Assembly (NCBI RefSeq): GCF_000426045.1
Contig: NZ_AUEP01000011.1
Location: 62,001 to 126,000 of the forward strand
Length of the DNA: 64,000 bases
Direction of reading: 5' to 3'
Source of the DNA: Marmoricola sp. URHB0036
GTDB lineage: Bacteria; Actinomycetota; Actinomycetes; Propionibacteriales; Nocardioidaceae
Shown here: positions 37,683-46,603 of the stretch, in pieces
Layout of the letters: each line of letters starts with the position of its first letter
Position numbering within the stretch: the stretch's first letter is position 1
The notes under the pieces: generated by a model
Seen by the model: the letters and a program-made list of their open reading frames with translations, nothing else
Told to the model about the DNA's origin: nothing
The model's database searches: none
Program-made: the position numbers and the translations under genes

Positions 37683-40600
37683 TCACTGGAGCACGATGCT
37701 GAAGCTCAGCGCCCGGTTCGTGCTCGAGTTGGCGGTCGCCGTCAGGCCCCCGGTGCTGCCGGAGACGTCGCCGTTGCTGTCGACCAGCAGGCCCGACATC
37801 GCACCGCTCGGCGAGCCGAACTTGTTGCTGCGGAAGGTCTGGCTGGCCGGGGGAGTCCAGGCGGTGGTGGCACTCGTCTTGTCGGACCAGTACGTGACCA
37901 GCCACTTGCTCCCCGCCGGGGCATTGACGGTCGGGGAGGTGTGCGCCGCCGTCGTGGTGGTCTCCAGGTTGCCGGCGCCGGCGGCCACGCCGGTGGCGCC
38001 GCGGTAGACGGCCAGCGCCATGTCCGACTTGGAGTACGCCGAGGAGGTGATGCGGACGGTGCTCCCGGGTGTGTCGCTCGCCGTGGCCACCCGCGTGTAG
38101 GCCCGCCCCACGATGAGCGTGCCGTTCTGGGCAGGCGCGGCCGCCGTCCAGCCCGACGGCGTGCTGAACGTCGGGTTGGTGGAGTTGGCGGCGAAGAAGA
38201 GCACCATCAGGTCACCCGGCTGGGTGCCGGCCGGCACCGTGACGTCGTGGTTGGTGCGGTTGGCATTGGTCTCGTTCACCCCCACGAACGTCACCGGGCT
38301 GGCCGTGTCGGAGACGGTGAAGTCCTTGGTGGCCGTGCCGGTGTCGTTGTCGTTGTCGGTCACCGTGAGCGTCACGTGCTGTGGACCACCGGGCGGGGGG
38401 AAGTCGTAGCTCGGGTTGGCCTCGGTCGAGGTGTCCCCGTTGCCGAAGTCCCACAGGTACCCGGTGATGGTGCCGTCGCTGTCCCCGGAGCCGGTCGAGG
38501 TGAAGTCGCAGTGCAGCAGGCTGCACGTCACGTTGATGGTCGCGTGCGGTGGCGTGTTGCCCGCCGGCGGCTGCGGGTTGACCGTCGTGGTGGTCGAGCT
38601 CGCCGTCGCGTCGTTGTCGGTCACGGTGAGGGTCACCGTGTGCGTGCCGGCCGTGACGTAGGTGTGGCTGGCGATCGGGTCGGTCGAGGTGGCGCCGTCG
38701 CCGAACTGCCACAGCACCGAGGCGATGTTGCCGTCGGGGTCACTGGAGCCCGTCGAGTCGAAGTCGCAGGTCATGTCGGTGCAGGTGGCGGACTTGATCA
38801 CCGGGACCGGCGGCTGGTTGGTCTGCTGGCCGGAGGACTGGAAGACGAACATCGACCGCGAGTTCCAGGTCTGGCTGTCCTTGCCCGGACCGGAGATCTG
38901 TACGGCGGTGCCGGCCACCGGTGCGGTTCCGGCCCACTGCGCGCGCCACAACCGGCCCGTCGTGTCGGCGAAGTAGAAGAGGTTGTTCGCCACGAACGCG
39001 CCGCGCATCGTCGAGTAGTTGATGCCGGTGACGTTGGAGCTGCTGAACCGCTGCTGGCCCACGATGTCGCTCTCGACCTCGAAGCCGCGCCGGTAGAGCG
39101 TGCTCTGGCCCGACTTGGTGAAGAACATCCGGCCGTTGTAGTAGAAGAGGCTGGTCATGTTGGGCACGTCGTTGGTGTGCCACTCCGTCTGCTGCACGAT
39201 CGCGTCGGACACGGCGATCGTCGTCGCCGGGCCGTAGGCGCTGCCGTTGAACGTGCGCCTGGTGAAGGTGCCGTTGGTCGAGGTCGTGTAGAGGACGCCG
39301 TTGACCATGAACGCACCGGTGGTGCTGCTCCAGGTGGGCGCAGTGCCGGTCGTGCTCGGGCTGGAGACAGCGCCGGGCGTGGTGCCGTCGAAGTTGCGGC
39401 GGTTCAGCGTCGACCCGCTCGTCGCGACGTTGTAGACGTCGGCGGGCAGCGTCATGTTGTTCTCGGCGGGCAGGGTCTTGCCGCCGGCGAGCGGCACGAA
39501 CGCGATCCGGCCGTGGTACTCGTAGGTGGGGCCGAAGCGCTCGGTGTCGGACCCGACCCAGACGCCCTGGGAGGTGGCCAGCATGTCCTGGATGCCGACG
39601 CCGCGCGTGCGGGTCGGGTTCCAGGAGTAGGGCATGCCGTTGAGCGGGTTGAGCGCCGCGATGCCCTCGCGGCTGACCGCGCCGGCTCCCGCGGCGTCGC
39701 CGGCGTTGGGGTTGTTCTGCCAGCGCTGGTGGCCGCCGACGTAGATCACGTTGTCGGTGACCTCGATGCTCCAGGTCGTGTCGCCGCCGGTGTACGCCGA
39801 CCAGGTGTTCGGGGTCGGTGAGGTGCTGGTGCCGGCCTCGAACCGGAAGACGCCGTCGCAGCCGACGGTCCCGTTGTTGCTGCCGGAGGTGCCGCCGTAG
39901 GCCCCGGTCGTCGCGACCACGAAGTAGCTGCCGTCGGGGGAGTACTCCACGTCGGTCATGTAGGTGTCGAACTTCGTCGAGCAACCCGCGGTGAACTGGT
40001 TGGTGGTCCAGGGCGAGAGAGTCGCGCTGCTCGCGCCGAGGTCGAACTTGGCGATCTGGGAACGGGACTGGCCGTTGACCGTGGTGAAGTTGCCGACCGC
40101 GACGAGCTCGGTGTTCTGCGGGTTGCTCGAGATCTGCAGCACGTCGGTGACGGAGCCGGCGAGCTCGGGTCGGTGCAGCCCGTCCAGCTGGTTGGTGAAG
40201 TAGGTGTCGCGAGCACCGGTCGTGGCGTTCAGGGTGCCGAGACCCTTCTGGGCCACGCCGCTGAAGTGGGTCATCTTGCCGGCCACGAAGAGGTGGTTGC
40301 CGACCACCTCGAGGTCACGGACGTTCCCGGAGATGGTGGGAGCGGTGAAGCCGGTGTTCAGTGCTCCGGTGGTGACGTTCATCCGGAAGATGCGACCCGG
40401 CATGGACCTGCCGGCCGCCGAGGTGAAGGCGCCCCCGACGTACACCTCGTTGGGGTTGCTGGTCTGCTGCACCTTGTAGACGGTGCCGTTGGGCGCGGGG
40501 TTGAAGCTGTTGTTGATCGCTCCAGTGGTGGCGTCGAACGCGAAGACCCGGTTGCGGGTGATCACCGTCGAGCTGGTCGCCGTGCGGACCTGTGTGAACG

Positions 40601-40823
40601 TCCCCCCGACGACGATCTGGTTCCCGACCTGGACGATCGAGTAGACGGTGCCGTTGAGGATGTGTGGCGTCCAGTTGGCGGGGTCCTCATTGGCGATACG
40701 GCCGGTCTGTGGATCGCTGAGCCCGACGTCCGCGGCACCAGCGGTCGGAGCCAGGCTCACGCCGGCGACGACGCTCGAGACAACGAGCAGGACAGACAGT
40801 ACGAACCTGCGCACAGCAACCAC
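37683..40823 (-). CDS. Large secreted beta-propeller and PKD-domain protein
   Basis: A 1046-residue exported protein. Signal peptide about 1-30; residues about 50-640 are repeated beta-strand units of propeller type (NQIVVGGTFTQV, NEVYVGGAFTS, HLFVAGKMTHFSG, NVIYVGGHQRW); two PKD domains follow at about 672-755 and 757-838, with WQFGDGATS and WDFGNGDTS as hallmarks; the last 200 residues form another beta-rich domain (TFVGVNETNANRTNHDVTVP) common in actinobacterial surface proteins. Probably an adhesin or polysaccharide-binding protein. GTG start; no membrane anchor is seen. Confidence 0.85.
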   Translation of the reverse strand: MVAVRRFVLSVLLVVSSVVAGVSLAPTAGAADVGLSDPQTGRIANEDPANWTPHILNGTVYSIVQVGNQIVVGGTFTQVRTATSSTVITRNRVFAFDATTGAINNSFNPAPNGTVYKVQQTSNPNEVYVGGAFTSAAGRSMPGRIFRMNVTTGALNTGFTAPTISGNVRDLEVVGNHLFVAGKMTHFSGVAQKGLGTLNATTGARDTYFTNQLDGLHRPELAGSVTDVLQISSNPQNTELVAVGNFTTVNGQSRSQIAKFDLGASSATLSPWTTNQFTAGCSTKFDTYMTDVEYSPDGSYFVVATTGAYGGTSGSNNGTVGCDGVFRFEAGTSTSPTPNTWSAYTGGDTTWSIEVTDNVIYVGGHQRWQNNPNAGDAAGAGAVSREGIAALNPLNGMPYSWNPTRTRGVGIQDMLATSQGVWVGSDTERFGPTYEYHGRIAFVPLAGGKTLPAENNMTLPADVYNVATSGSTLNRRNFDGTTPGAVSSPSTTGTAPTWSSTTGAFMVNGVLYTTSTNGTFTRRTFNGSAYGPATTIAVSDAIVQQTEWHTNDVPNMTSLFYYNGRMFFTKSGQSTLYRRGFEVESDIVGQQRFSSSNVTGINYSTMRGAFVANNLFYFADTTGRLWRAQWAGTAPVAGTAVQISGPGKDSQTWNSRSMFVFQSSGQQTNQPPVPVIKSATCTDMTCDFDSTGSSDPDGNIASVLWQFGDGATSTDPIASHTYVTAGTHTVTLTVTDNDATASSTTTTVNPQPPAGNTPPHATINVTCSLLHCDFTSTGSGDSDGTITGYLWDFGNGDTSTEANPSYDFPPPGGPQHVTLTVTDNDNDTGTATKDFTVSDTASPVTFVGVNETNANRTNHDVTVPAGTQPGDLMVLFFAANSTNPTFSTPSGWTAAAPAQNGTLIVGRAYTRVATASDTPGSTVRITSSAYSKSDMALAVYRGATGVAAGAGNLETTTTAAHTSPTVNAPAGSKWLVTYWSDKTSATTAWTPPASQTFRSNKFGSPSGAMSGLLVDSNGDVSGSTGGLTATANSSTNRALSFSIVLQ

Positions 40824-40938
40824 CAGAATCCCCGTATATGCAAGAAAGAGCAGCCACTCCTCTGGGCATGTTTCGGAGTATGCGCACCGGTTCAGCCCGA
40901 CACCTACTCAGGCATCGGAATTCATCAGTTTTGGGGTG

Positions 40939-40960
40939 CCCGGTCTAGTCAGCGACCGGG
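40939..40960 (-). terminator. Possible stem-loop after ku
   Basis: CCCGGTC and GACCGGG, 7-bp stem with 8-base loop, 12 bases beyond the ku stop codon; no T tract. The rest of 40824-40971 is relatively AT-rich and holds the upstream region of the PKD gene. Confidence 0.45.
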
Positions 40961-40971
40961 AACCACCAAGC

Positions 40972-41898
40972 TCAGCTGGCCTTCTTGTCCGCAGCTTTCT
41001 TGGTCGCGCTCTTCTTTGCCGCGCTTTTCTTGGTCGTCTTCGACTTGCGGGCCGACGATTTCTTTGCGGGCGATTTAGTGGATTTCTCCGCCTTTTCTGA
41101 ATCGTCGGATTCGACCTTTTCGCCCCGGGCGGACTTGGCGGCGTCGACGCTGCGCTGCAACGCGGCGAGCAGGTCCACGACCTCGCCGGAGGACTTCTTC
41201 GCCTCGGGGGTGCGCTTGACCTCGCCGCCCTCGACCTTGGCCTTCACCAGCTCCTCGACGGCCTCGCGGTAGTCGTCCTCGTACTCGTCGGCGTCGAAGT
41301 CGCCGGCGAGGGTGTCCACGAGCATGGTCGCCATCTTGACTTCGGCCGGCTTGGCCTCACTCGTGTCGACCGACCCGAAGTCGGGCTTGCGGATCTCGTC
41401 CGGCCACATCATCGTCTGCATCACGATCACGTCGTCGCGCACGCGCAGCACGGCGAGCGACATCCGGTTGCGCAGCGAGACCGTGACGAGCGCCATCCGG
41501 TCGGCGGCCTCCAGGGCCTCGCGGAGCAGTGCGTAGGGCTTGGCCCCGGTCTTCTCGGGCTCGAGGTAGTAGCTCTTCTCGAACAGCATCGGGTCGATCT
41601 GCTCGCTCGGCACGAACTTCTCGACGCTGATCTCGCGACTGCTCTCGGAGGGCAGGCTGGACATGTCCTCGTCGGTGAGGATGACCATCTCGCCGTCCTC
41701 GGTCTCGTAGCCCTTGGCGATGTCGGCGTACTCCACCTCTTCGCCGTCGATGCTGCAGACCCGCTGGTACTTGATCCGGCCACCGTCCTTGGCGTGGACC
41801 TGCCGGAAGGAGATGTCCTTGCTCTCCGTCGCGGAGTACAGCTTCACCGGGACGCTGACCAGGCCGAAGGAGACGGCACCTTTCCAGATTGCGCGCAT
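40972..41898 (-). CDS. ku: Ku, DNA end-binding protein of non-homologous end joining
   Basis: A 308-residue bacterial Ku that rings broken DNA ends and recruits ligase/polymerase. Core begins MRAIWKGAVSFGLVSVPVKL and continues with SYYLEPEKTGAKPYALLREA and VIVMQTMMWPDEIRKP. The last 50 residues are a Lys/Ala/Ser tail (SARKSKTTKKSAAKKSATKK) as in other actinobacterial Ku proteins with extended DNA-binding tails. ATG 41898 is preceded seven bases upstream by CATCCT. Ligase and polymerase genes are 3-6 kb away on the other strand. Confidence 0.96.
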   Translation of the reverse strand: MRAIWKGAVSFGLVSVPVKLYSATESKDISFRQVHAKDGGRIKYQRVCSIDGEEVEYADIAKGYETEDGEMVILTDEDMSSLPSESSREISVEKFVPSEQIDPMLFEKSYYLEPEKTGAKPYALLREALEAADRMALVTVSLRNRMSLAVLRVRDDVIVMQTMMWPDEIRKPDFGSVDTSEAKPAEVKMATMLVDTLAGDFDADEYEDDYREAVEELVKAKVEGGEVKRTPEAKKSSGEVVDLLAALQRSVDAAKSARGEKVESDDSEKAEKSTKSPAKKSSARKSKTTKKSAAKKSATKKAADKKAS

Positions 41899-41905
41899 GT
41901 GATCA

Positions 41906-41911
41906 AGGATG
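41906..41911 (-). promoter_or_regulatory. Putative leaderless promoter of ku
   Basis: Minus-strand CATCCT, seven bases, ATG 41898. The hexamer is only a weak -10 match. Confidence 0.3.
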
Positions 41912-41918
41912 CCTGTTG

Positions 41919-42682
41919 TCACAAGTGATGCGCCAGCCGCCATGCCTCGAACGCCTCAGCACTGGTGTACGACGGCACGTAGCCGAAGACCTCCTTGAGC
42001 CGGGTGTTGTCGAGCACGGGGCGGAACTGCAGGAACTTCGTCTGCTCGGGTCCGTACGCCGTGAGGCCGAGCAGCTTGCCGACCGCGAGGCCACGGCGCA
42101 GCACTTCAGCAGCCGGGGTCGCTGGAAGAGCGCCGTGATCTGGTTGTCGACCCGTTCCCCGAGGATCGTGCCGATGCGCAGGACCACCTGCTCGAGGTCG
42201 GGACGCGACTCCCGCAGGTCGGCCAGCATCTCCTCGATGAGGCGCTTGTGGTCGGCGTACGCGAACTCCTCGTTGCCGCGCACGGGCTGGTCCTCGGTGA
42301 TCCACTGCGGGTTGTCGCGGTGGTAGCCGTAGGCCGCTCCGCTGGAGGAGACCACGATCCGGCGTACCCCGTGGATGAGGCAGGCGTCGAGGACATAGCT
42401 CGTCCCGTCGACGTCGACCGCGCGCTCGAGGGCACGGTTGGAGTCCTTGCCGGGCGTCACGATCGAGGCGAGGTGGACCACGACCTCGGGACGCCATTCG
42501 TGCACCACCTCGTTGACGCGGCCCGGGTCGCGGACGTCCATCAGCACGTGGTGGGCGGCCACGGCGGCGTGGGCCTCCGGCGCTCGCAGGTCGGCGCTGA
42601 TGACCTCGTGGCCGGCCTCGACCAGACCCGCGACGACGGAGGTGCCGAGGAAGCCGCTCCCGCCGGTGACCAGGACTCTCAT
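41919..42682 (-). pseudogene. NAD-dependent epimerase/dehydratase broken by internal deletion and frameshift
   Basis: The N-terminal 190 codons encode an extended-SDR sugar epimerase (VTGGSGFLGTSVVAGL, VVHLASIVTPGKDS, SSSGAAYGYH, YADHKR with the catalytic Tyr). After RPRLLK (about 42107) the frame runs into unrelated sequence, while the expected C-terminus (LAVGKLLGLTAYGPEQTKF, then VLDNTRLKEVFGYVP) is found in another frame to the stop at 41919. The joined length, 764 bases, is not a multiple of three and about 70 residues of the usual middle part are missing. This is a deletion, not a sequencing slip. It overlaps the transporter gene by ATGA and lies 20 bases before ku. Confidence 0.85.
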
Positions 42683-43617
42683 GCGGCAACCGGCTCCCTC
42701 TGCGTCGTACGACGCCACACGGTCGCGACGACCAGTCCGGCGATGATGTCGTAGATGCCCCACCAGGCGGCCACCAGCGCCATCCCACCGAGGCCGTCGA
42801 AGTAGGTGAACACCAGCAGCAGCCCCAGCCCCGCGTTGCGGACGCCGACCTCGAAGGTCATCGCCTTCACGCTCGCCGGTGGCAACCGGGTGGCCCGCCC
42901 GATGGAGTACCCGAGCAGCAGGGCCAGGGCGTCGTGCAGGAACACCGCGACGACGACGATGCCGATGTAGTGCACGAAGACGTCCCAGTTCTTCGCCAGC
43001 CCGAGCACGATGACCAGAGTCAGCCCGACGAAGGCGACCGGCCCGACGACCCGGTGCGCCGCGGCCGCGAGCCGTGGCGCGAACCGCCTGATCGTCAGGC
43101 CCGCGGCGAACGGCACCCCGATCACCAACAGGACCTCGACCAGCATCTCGGAGGGCTTCAGGTCGATGGACTCGAGCAGCTTGCTGCCGGTGGGGCTGAG
43201 GCCGCCCCAGAACGCCATGTTGATCGGCATCAGCACGATCGTGAGCAAGTTGGAGACGGCGGTCATCGACACCGAGAGGGCCACGTCGCCACCCGCGCGG
43301 TGGGTGAGGATGTTGGACACGTTCCCCGGCGGGCAGCAGGCCACCAGGATCATCCCGAGCGCCACCGAGCCGCGCACGTCGAGCAGCAGCGTCAGCAGGA
43401 GCGTGATCGCGGGCAGCAGCACGAACTGCGCCGCCACTCCGATGGCGATCGTGACCGGCCGTCGGGCGGCCCGCTTGAAGTCCTCGAGATCGGTGTCGAG
43501 CGCGATCCCGAACAGGATCAGGCCGATGACGATCCTCAACGTGGTCAGGGAGGACTCGCTGAAGACGATCTTGATGTCGTCCACGTCGGCGGCCAGGGGG
43601 ATGAGCAGCGCCGTCAC
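42679..43617 (-). CDS. Bile acid:sodium symporter-family (BASS) transporter
   Basis: A 312-residue membrane protein with nine or ten helices. Family hallmarks are VACCPPGNVSNILT (about residue 90), with the crossover-helix motif, and KAMTFEVGVRNAGLGL (about 255). BASS proteins import organic anions with sodium. The gene is intact although both coupled neighbours are broken: GTGA overlap with the monooxygenase end upstream and ATGA with the epimerase downstream. Confidence 0.88.
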   Translation of the reverse strand: MTALLIPLAADVDDIKIVFSESSLTTLRIVIGLILFGIALDTDLEDFKRAARRPVTIAIGVAAQFVLLPAITLLLTLLLDVRGSVALGMILVACCPPGNVSNILTHRAGGDVALSVSMTAVSNLLTIVLMPINMAFWGGLSPTGSKLLESIDLKPSEMLVEVLLVIGVPFAAGLTIRRFAPRLAAAAHRVVGPVAFVGLTLVIVLGLAKNWDVFVHYIGIVVVAVFLHDALALLLGYSIGRATRLPPASVKAMTFEVGVRNAGLGLLLVFTYFDGLGGMALVAAWWGIYDIIAGLVVATVWRRTTQREPVAA

Positions 43618-44907
43618 GGCTGCACCCCCAGGGCCTCGATCTCGGTGCGTACGGCGCTCCGGTAGGCGTCCTTGTTCACGTAGTAGGCCATCCGCTCGAG
43701 GCCGAGGTAGTGGTAGCCGCCCGACAGGTCCGGAGGGGGACCGTGCAGGTGCTCGTCGAACGCCGCGGCCTGTGCCGGTGCGACCTCACGAGCCTTGATC
43801 ACGCTGGCCACCAGCTCCGCCTGCTCGTAGCGGCCCTGCCAGCCGATGCCGGACGCCTCGATCATGCCGAGCACGAAGAGGTTCGGGTCACGACGGCTGA
43901 ACACGTTGAGGTAGAGGTCGGGTGCCATCCCGGTCCAGTCGAGCAGCGCTGGCTCGACGAACGGGTAGTGGAGCCGGTAGCCGGTCGCGAGCACGACCAG
44001 GTCGTAGTCGCTGCGGCTCCCGTCGACGAAACACACGCCGGTGCCGTCGAAGCGGTCGACGTCCTTGCGCACGTGGATGTCGCCGTGGCCGAGGTGGTGC
44101 AGGACCAGCGAGTTCACGATGGGATGCGACTCGTAGATCCTGTGGTCGGGCTCCGGGAAGCCGAACCGCGTCGGGTCGCCGGTGAACATCCGCAGCACCC
44201 GGCTGTCGACCGCCTGCTTGATCCGCGGCGGCAGCGGCCTGCCCTGGTTGAGGGTGTCGGCCGGCTTGCCGAAGAGGTACTTCGGCACGAAGTGGTAGCC
44301 GCGGCGGACGCTCAGGTCCACCGAAGCCGCGTGGTGCACGGCGTCGACGGCGATGTCGCAGCCGGAGTTGCCGGCGCCGATCACCAGCACCCGCTTGCCT
44401 GCGAAGACGGTCGCGCTCTTGTACTCGCTCGTGTGCCGGCACCGTGCCGTCGAAGTGACCGGGGAACGTCGGCACGTTCGGCTCGCTCAGGGTGCCGTTG
44501 GCGATGAGGACGCCGGCGTGCCGGGTCGTCTCGCCGTTGGCGGTCACCTGCCAGGCCCCGTCGACCGGCTCGATCCGGGTGACCTCGGTGCCGAAGCTGT
44601 ACCCGTCGCGCAGCCCGAAGTGGTCGGCGAAGTCGGTGAAGTAGGCGAGCAGCTCCCGATGGCTCGGGTAGTCGGCCACGTCGCCCCCCATCGGGAACTC
44701 GGTGAACTGGGTCGTCGTACGAGAGGAGATCAGGTGTGCCGACTCGTACACCGCGCTGCGCGGACCCCCGATGTTCCACAGCCCGCCGACGTCGTCGCCC
44801 AGCTCGAAACCGGTCCACGGGATCCCGAACCGTTGCAGGTTGCGCGCCCCGGCCAACCCGGAGGGCCCAGCCCCGATGACGGCGTACGGCCCGGCGGTTG
44901 CGTCCAC
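43614..44907 (-). pseudogene. Flavin-containing monooxygenase broken by a one-base insertion
   Basis: The 5' part (GTG 44907) encodes VIGAGPSGLAGARNLQ, DVGGLWN, PSHRELLAYFTDFA and EPNVPTFPGHFDG; the 3' part in another frame encodes FAGKRVLVIGAGNSGCDIAV, LVVLATGYR and GIGWQGRYEQAELVA. Together they make a complete two-dinucleotide FMO of about 430 residues. The frames meet at 44436-44439, where GTGCCGGCACACG stands for an expected GTGCGGCACACG: one extra base in CCGG. It may be a real lesion or an assembly error. CAGACT seven bases before the GTG suggests a leaderless promoter. Confidence 0.85.
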
Positions 44908-44914
44908 CCGCCGA

Positions 44915-44956
44915 AGTCTGCCGTATCCGTTTTCCGGGGTGTGCTCCTGCCAAGAT
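44915..44956. promoter_or_regulatory. Divergent leaderless promoters of the FMO and DNA ligase genes
   Basis: Minus-strand CAGACT (44920 to 44915) is seven bases from GTG 44907; plus-strand CAAGAT (44951-44956) is six bases from GTG 44963. Confidence 0.45.
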
Positions 44957-44962
44957 GTCCCC

Positions 44963-45901
44963 GTGCTGCCGATGCTCGCGACCAAGGGGGACCACGTGCC
45001 CACCGGGGCGGAGTGGACCCACGAGGTGAAGTGGGACGGCATGCGCGTGCTGGTCGACCGTGCGACGAACGGGCTGCGGATCTGGTCGCGCAACGAGAAC
45101 GACGTGACCGTCTCCTTCCCCGAGCTGCACGCCCTCGCAACCGTCGGGGACGACTTCCTGCTCGACGGAGAGGTGGTCGCCCTCGGGGAGGGGATCCCGA
45201 CCTTCGGCGCGCTGCAGGACCGCATGCACGTGCGCGACGCGGGCCGCGCGCTGCGGCTGGCCGAGCGCAACCCGGTCACCCTGATCGCCTTCGACCTGCT
45301 CCGGCTCGACGGGGAGGACCTGTGCGAGCGACCGCTCTCGGAGCGTCGCGAGCTGCTGCTCGGCCTCGGCCTCGACACGGTGCCTGATCGGATGGGCGCC
45401 TGGCAGGTCCCTCCGACGTACGACGACGGGCAGATGCTGCTCGACGCTGCGGAACAGCAGGGCCTCGAGGGGATCGTCAGCAAGCGACTGTCCTCCCGCT
45501 ACCGGCCCGGCGTGCGCAGCCGCGAGTGGCTGAAGTTCCCGATCCGCCCGACGGGGTCCTTCGTCGTCGGCGGCTACCGACACGAGGTGGGCTCCGACCA
45601 GCGGCTGGGAGCCGTCCTGGTCGGGCAGCCGACGGCCACCGGACTGTCCTTCCGCGGCCGTGTCGGCAGCGGCATCGCGGGGAAGGCCGGCCGGATGCTG
45701 GCCGAGCTGCTCCTCCCGCACGTCGTGGAGCGTTCGCCGTTCGACGCCGAGCTGCCCCGGCTCGACCGTGACGGCACGGTCTGGGTCGATCCGCTGCTCG
45801 TCGTCGACGTCCAGTACCTGCGGCTCACGACCGACGGACGCCTGCGCCAACCGGCGTACCGTGGCGTCCGCACGGACCTCAGCCCCTCGGACCTGGAGTG
45901 A
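44963..45901 (+). CDS. ligD: ATP-dependent DNA ligase (LigD ligase-domain type)
   Basis: A 312-residue stand-alone ligase of the end-joining type. The adenylated Lys is in EVKWDGMRVLVD (about residue 25), motif III-like FLLDGEVVAL, motif IIIa FDLLRLDGED, motif IV GLEGIVSKRLSSRY and motif V REWLKFP; the OB-fold part follows with VGGYRHEVGSDQRLGAVLVG. In many bacteria this domain is fused to a polymerase and nuclease in LigD; here the polymerase is separate (46604-47521) and no phosphoesterase domain was seen. Starts seven codons before the domain, probably leaderless. Confidence 0.93.
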   Translation: MLPMLATKGDHVPTGAEWTHEVKWDGMRVLVDRATNGLRIWSRNENDVTVSFPELHALATVGDDFLLDGEVVALGEGIPTFGALQDRMHVRDAGRALRLAERNPVTLIAFDLLRLDGEDLCERPLSERRELLLGLGLDTVPDRMGAWQVPPTYDDGQMLLDAAEQQGLEGIVSKRLSSRYRPGVRSREWLKFPIRPTGSFVVGGYRHEVGSDQRLGAVLVGQPTATGLSFRGRVGSGIAGKAGRMLAELLLPHVVERSPFDAELPRLDRDGTVWVDPLLVVDVQYLRLTTDGRLRQPAYRGVRTDLSPSDLE

Positions 45902-45907
45902 CCTGAC

Positions 45908-46600
45908 GTGACCCGCATCCTCGCGCTGGCCCTCTGCCTGCTGCTCGCCCTGACGCTGGGTCCTGCACCCAGCGCGTCGGCGGCGACCGTGCAGCTCGAC
46001 GGCGTCACCGTGGCGCTGCAACCCGGCACCTCCCAGGTGATCACGGTCAACCGCACCCGGTCGTGGCACGCGCGGGTGACGTTCTGGCGCAAGACCTCGG
46101 CGGGCTGGCAGGCGGTGCTGCGGTCAAGCAACGGGCGGATCGGCTTCGGCGGGCTGGTGGTCGGCACGAAGCGCCAGCAGGGCACCGGCACCACCCCGCT
46201 CGGCAGCTACCGGCTGCTCGGTTCCTTCGGCACCCACCCGCGCGCCTCGGGCTGGGACCTGGCCTACCGGAAGATCCGTCCCGGGGACTACTGGGTCGAG
46301 GACAACCAGTCGGCGTACTACAACCGCTACCGCAACAAGTCCCAGGGCGGCTTCCGCTGGTGGCTGAAGTCAGGCGAGAACACCTCCGAGCGGTTGGCGG
46401 ACTTCCCGACCCAGTACGAGTACGCCGTGAACACCGCCTTCAACCGCGAGCAGGTCCGCCACCGCGGCGCCGGCATCTTCCTGCACGTCAACGGGCGCGG
46501 TGCCACCGCAGGGTGCGTCTCGGCACCGCGGGCGTTCCTGCGCTCGGCGATGGTCCGCCTCGACCCGGCGCGGGTGCCGGTGATCGCGATCGGCCGCTGA
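45908..46600 (+). CDS. Secreted YkuD-type L,D-transpeptidase family protein
   Basis: A 230-residue exported protein. Signal peptide LALALCLLLALTLGPAPSAS, then a YkuD-like catalytic domain with FLHVNGRGATAGCVSAPRA, matching the HxxGxxxxxGCxs signature (Cys about 207). Upstream KRQQGTGTTPLGSYRL is the other typical strand. Family members cross-link or edit peptidoglycan. It is placed between the ligase and polymerase genes with gaps of 6 and 3 bases, an unrelated function within the end-joining operon. Confidence 0.87.
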   Translation: MTRILALALCLLLALTLGPAPSASAATVQLDGVTVALQPGTSQVITVNRTRSWHARVTFWRKTSAGWQAVLRSSNGRIGFGGLVVGTKRQQGTGTTPLGSYRLLGSFGTHPRASGWDLAYRKIRPGDYWVEDNQSAYYNRYRNKSQGGFRWWLKSGENTSERLADFPTQYEYAVNTAFNREQVRHRGAGIFLHVNGRGATAGCVSAPRAFLRSAMVRLDPARVPVIAIGR

Positions 46601-46603
46601 GAG

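Noticed and set aside
40972-41120. Frameshift or repeat error in the Lys-rich end of ku
   Set aside because: Lys/Ala/Ser-rich tails are a known feature of actinobacterial Ku, and the frame is continuous to a normal stop.
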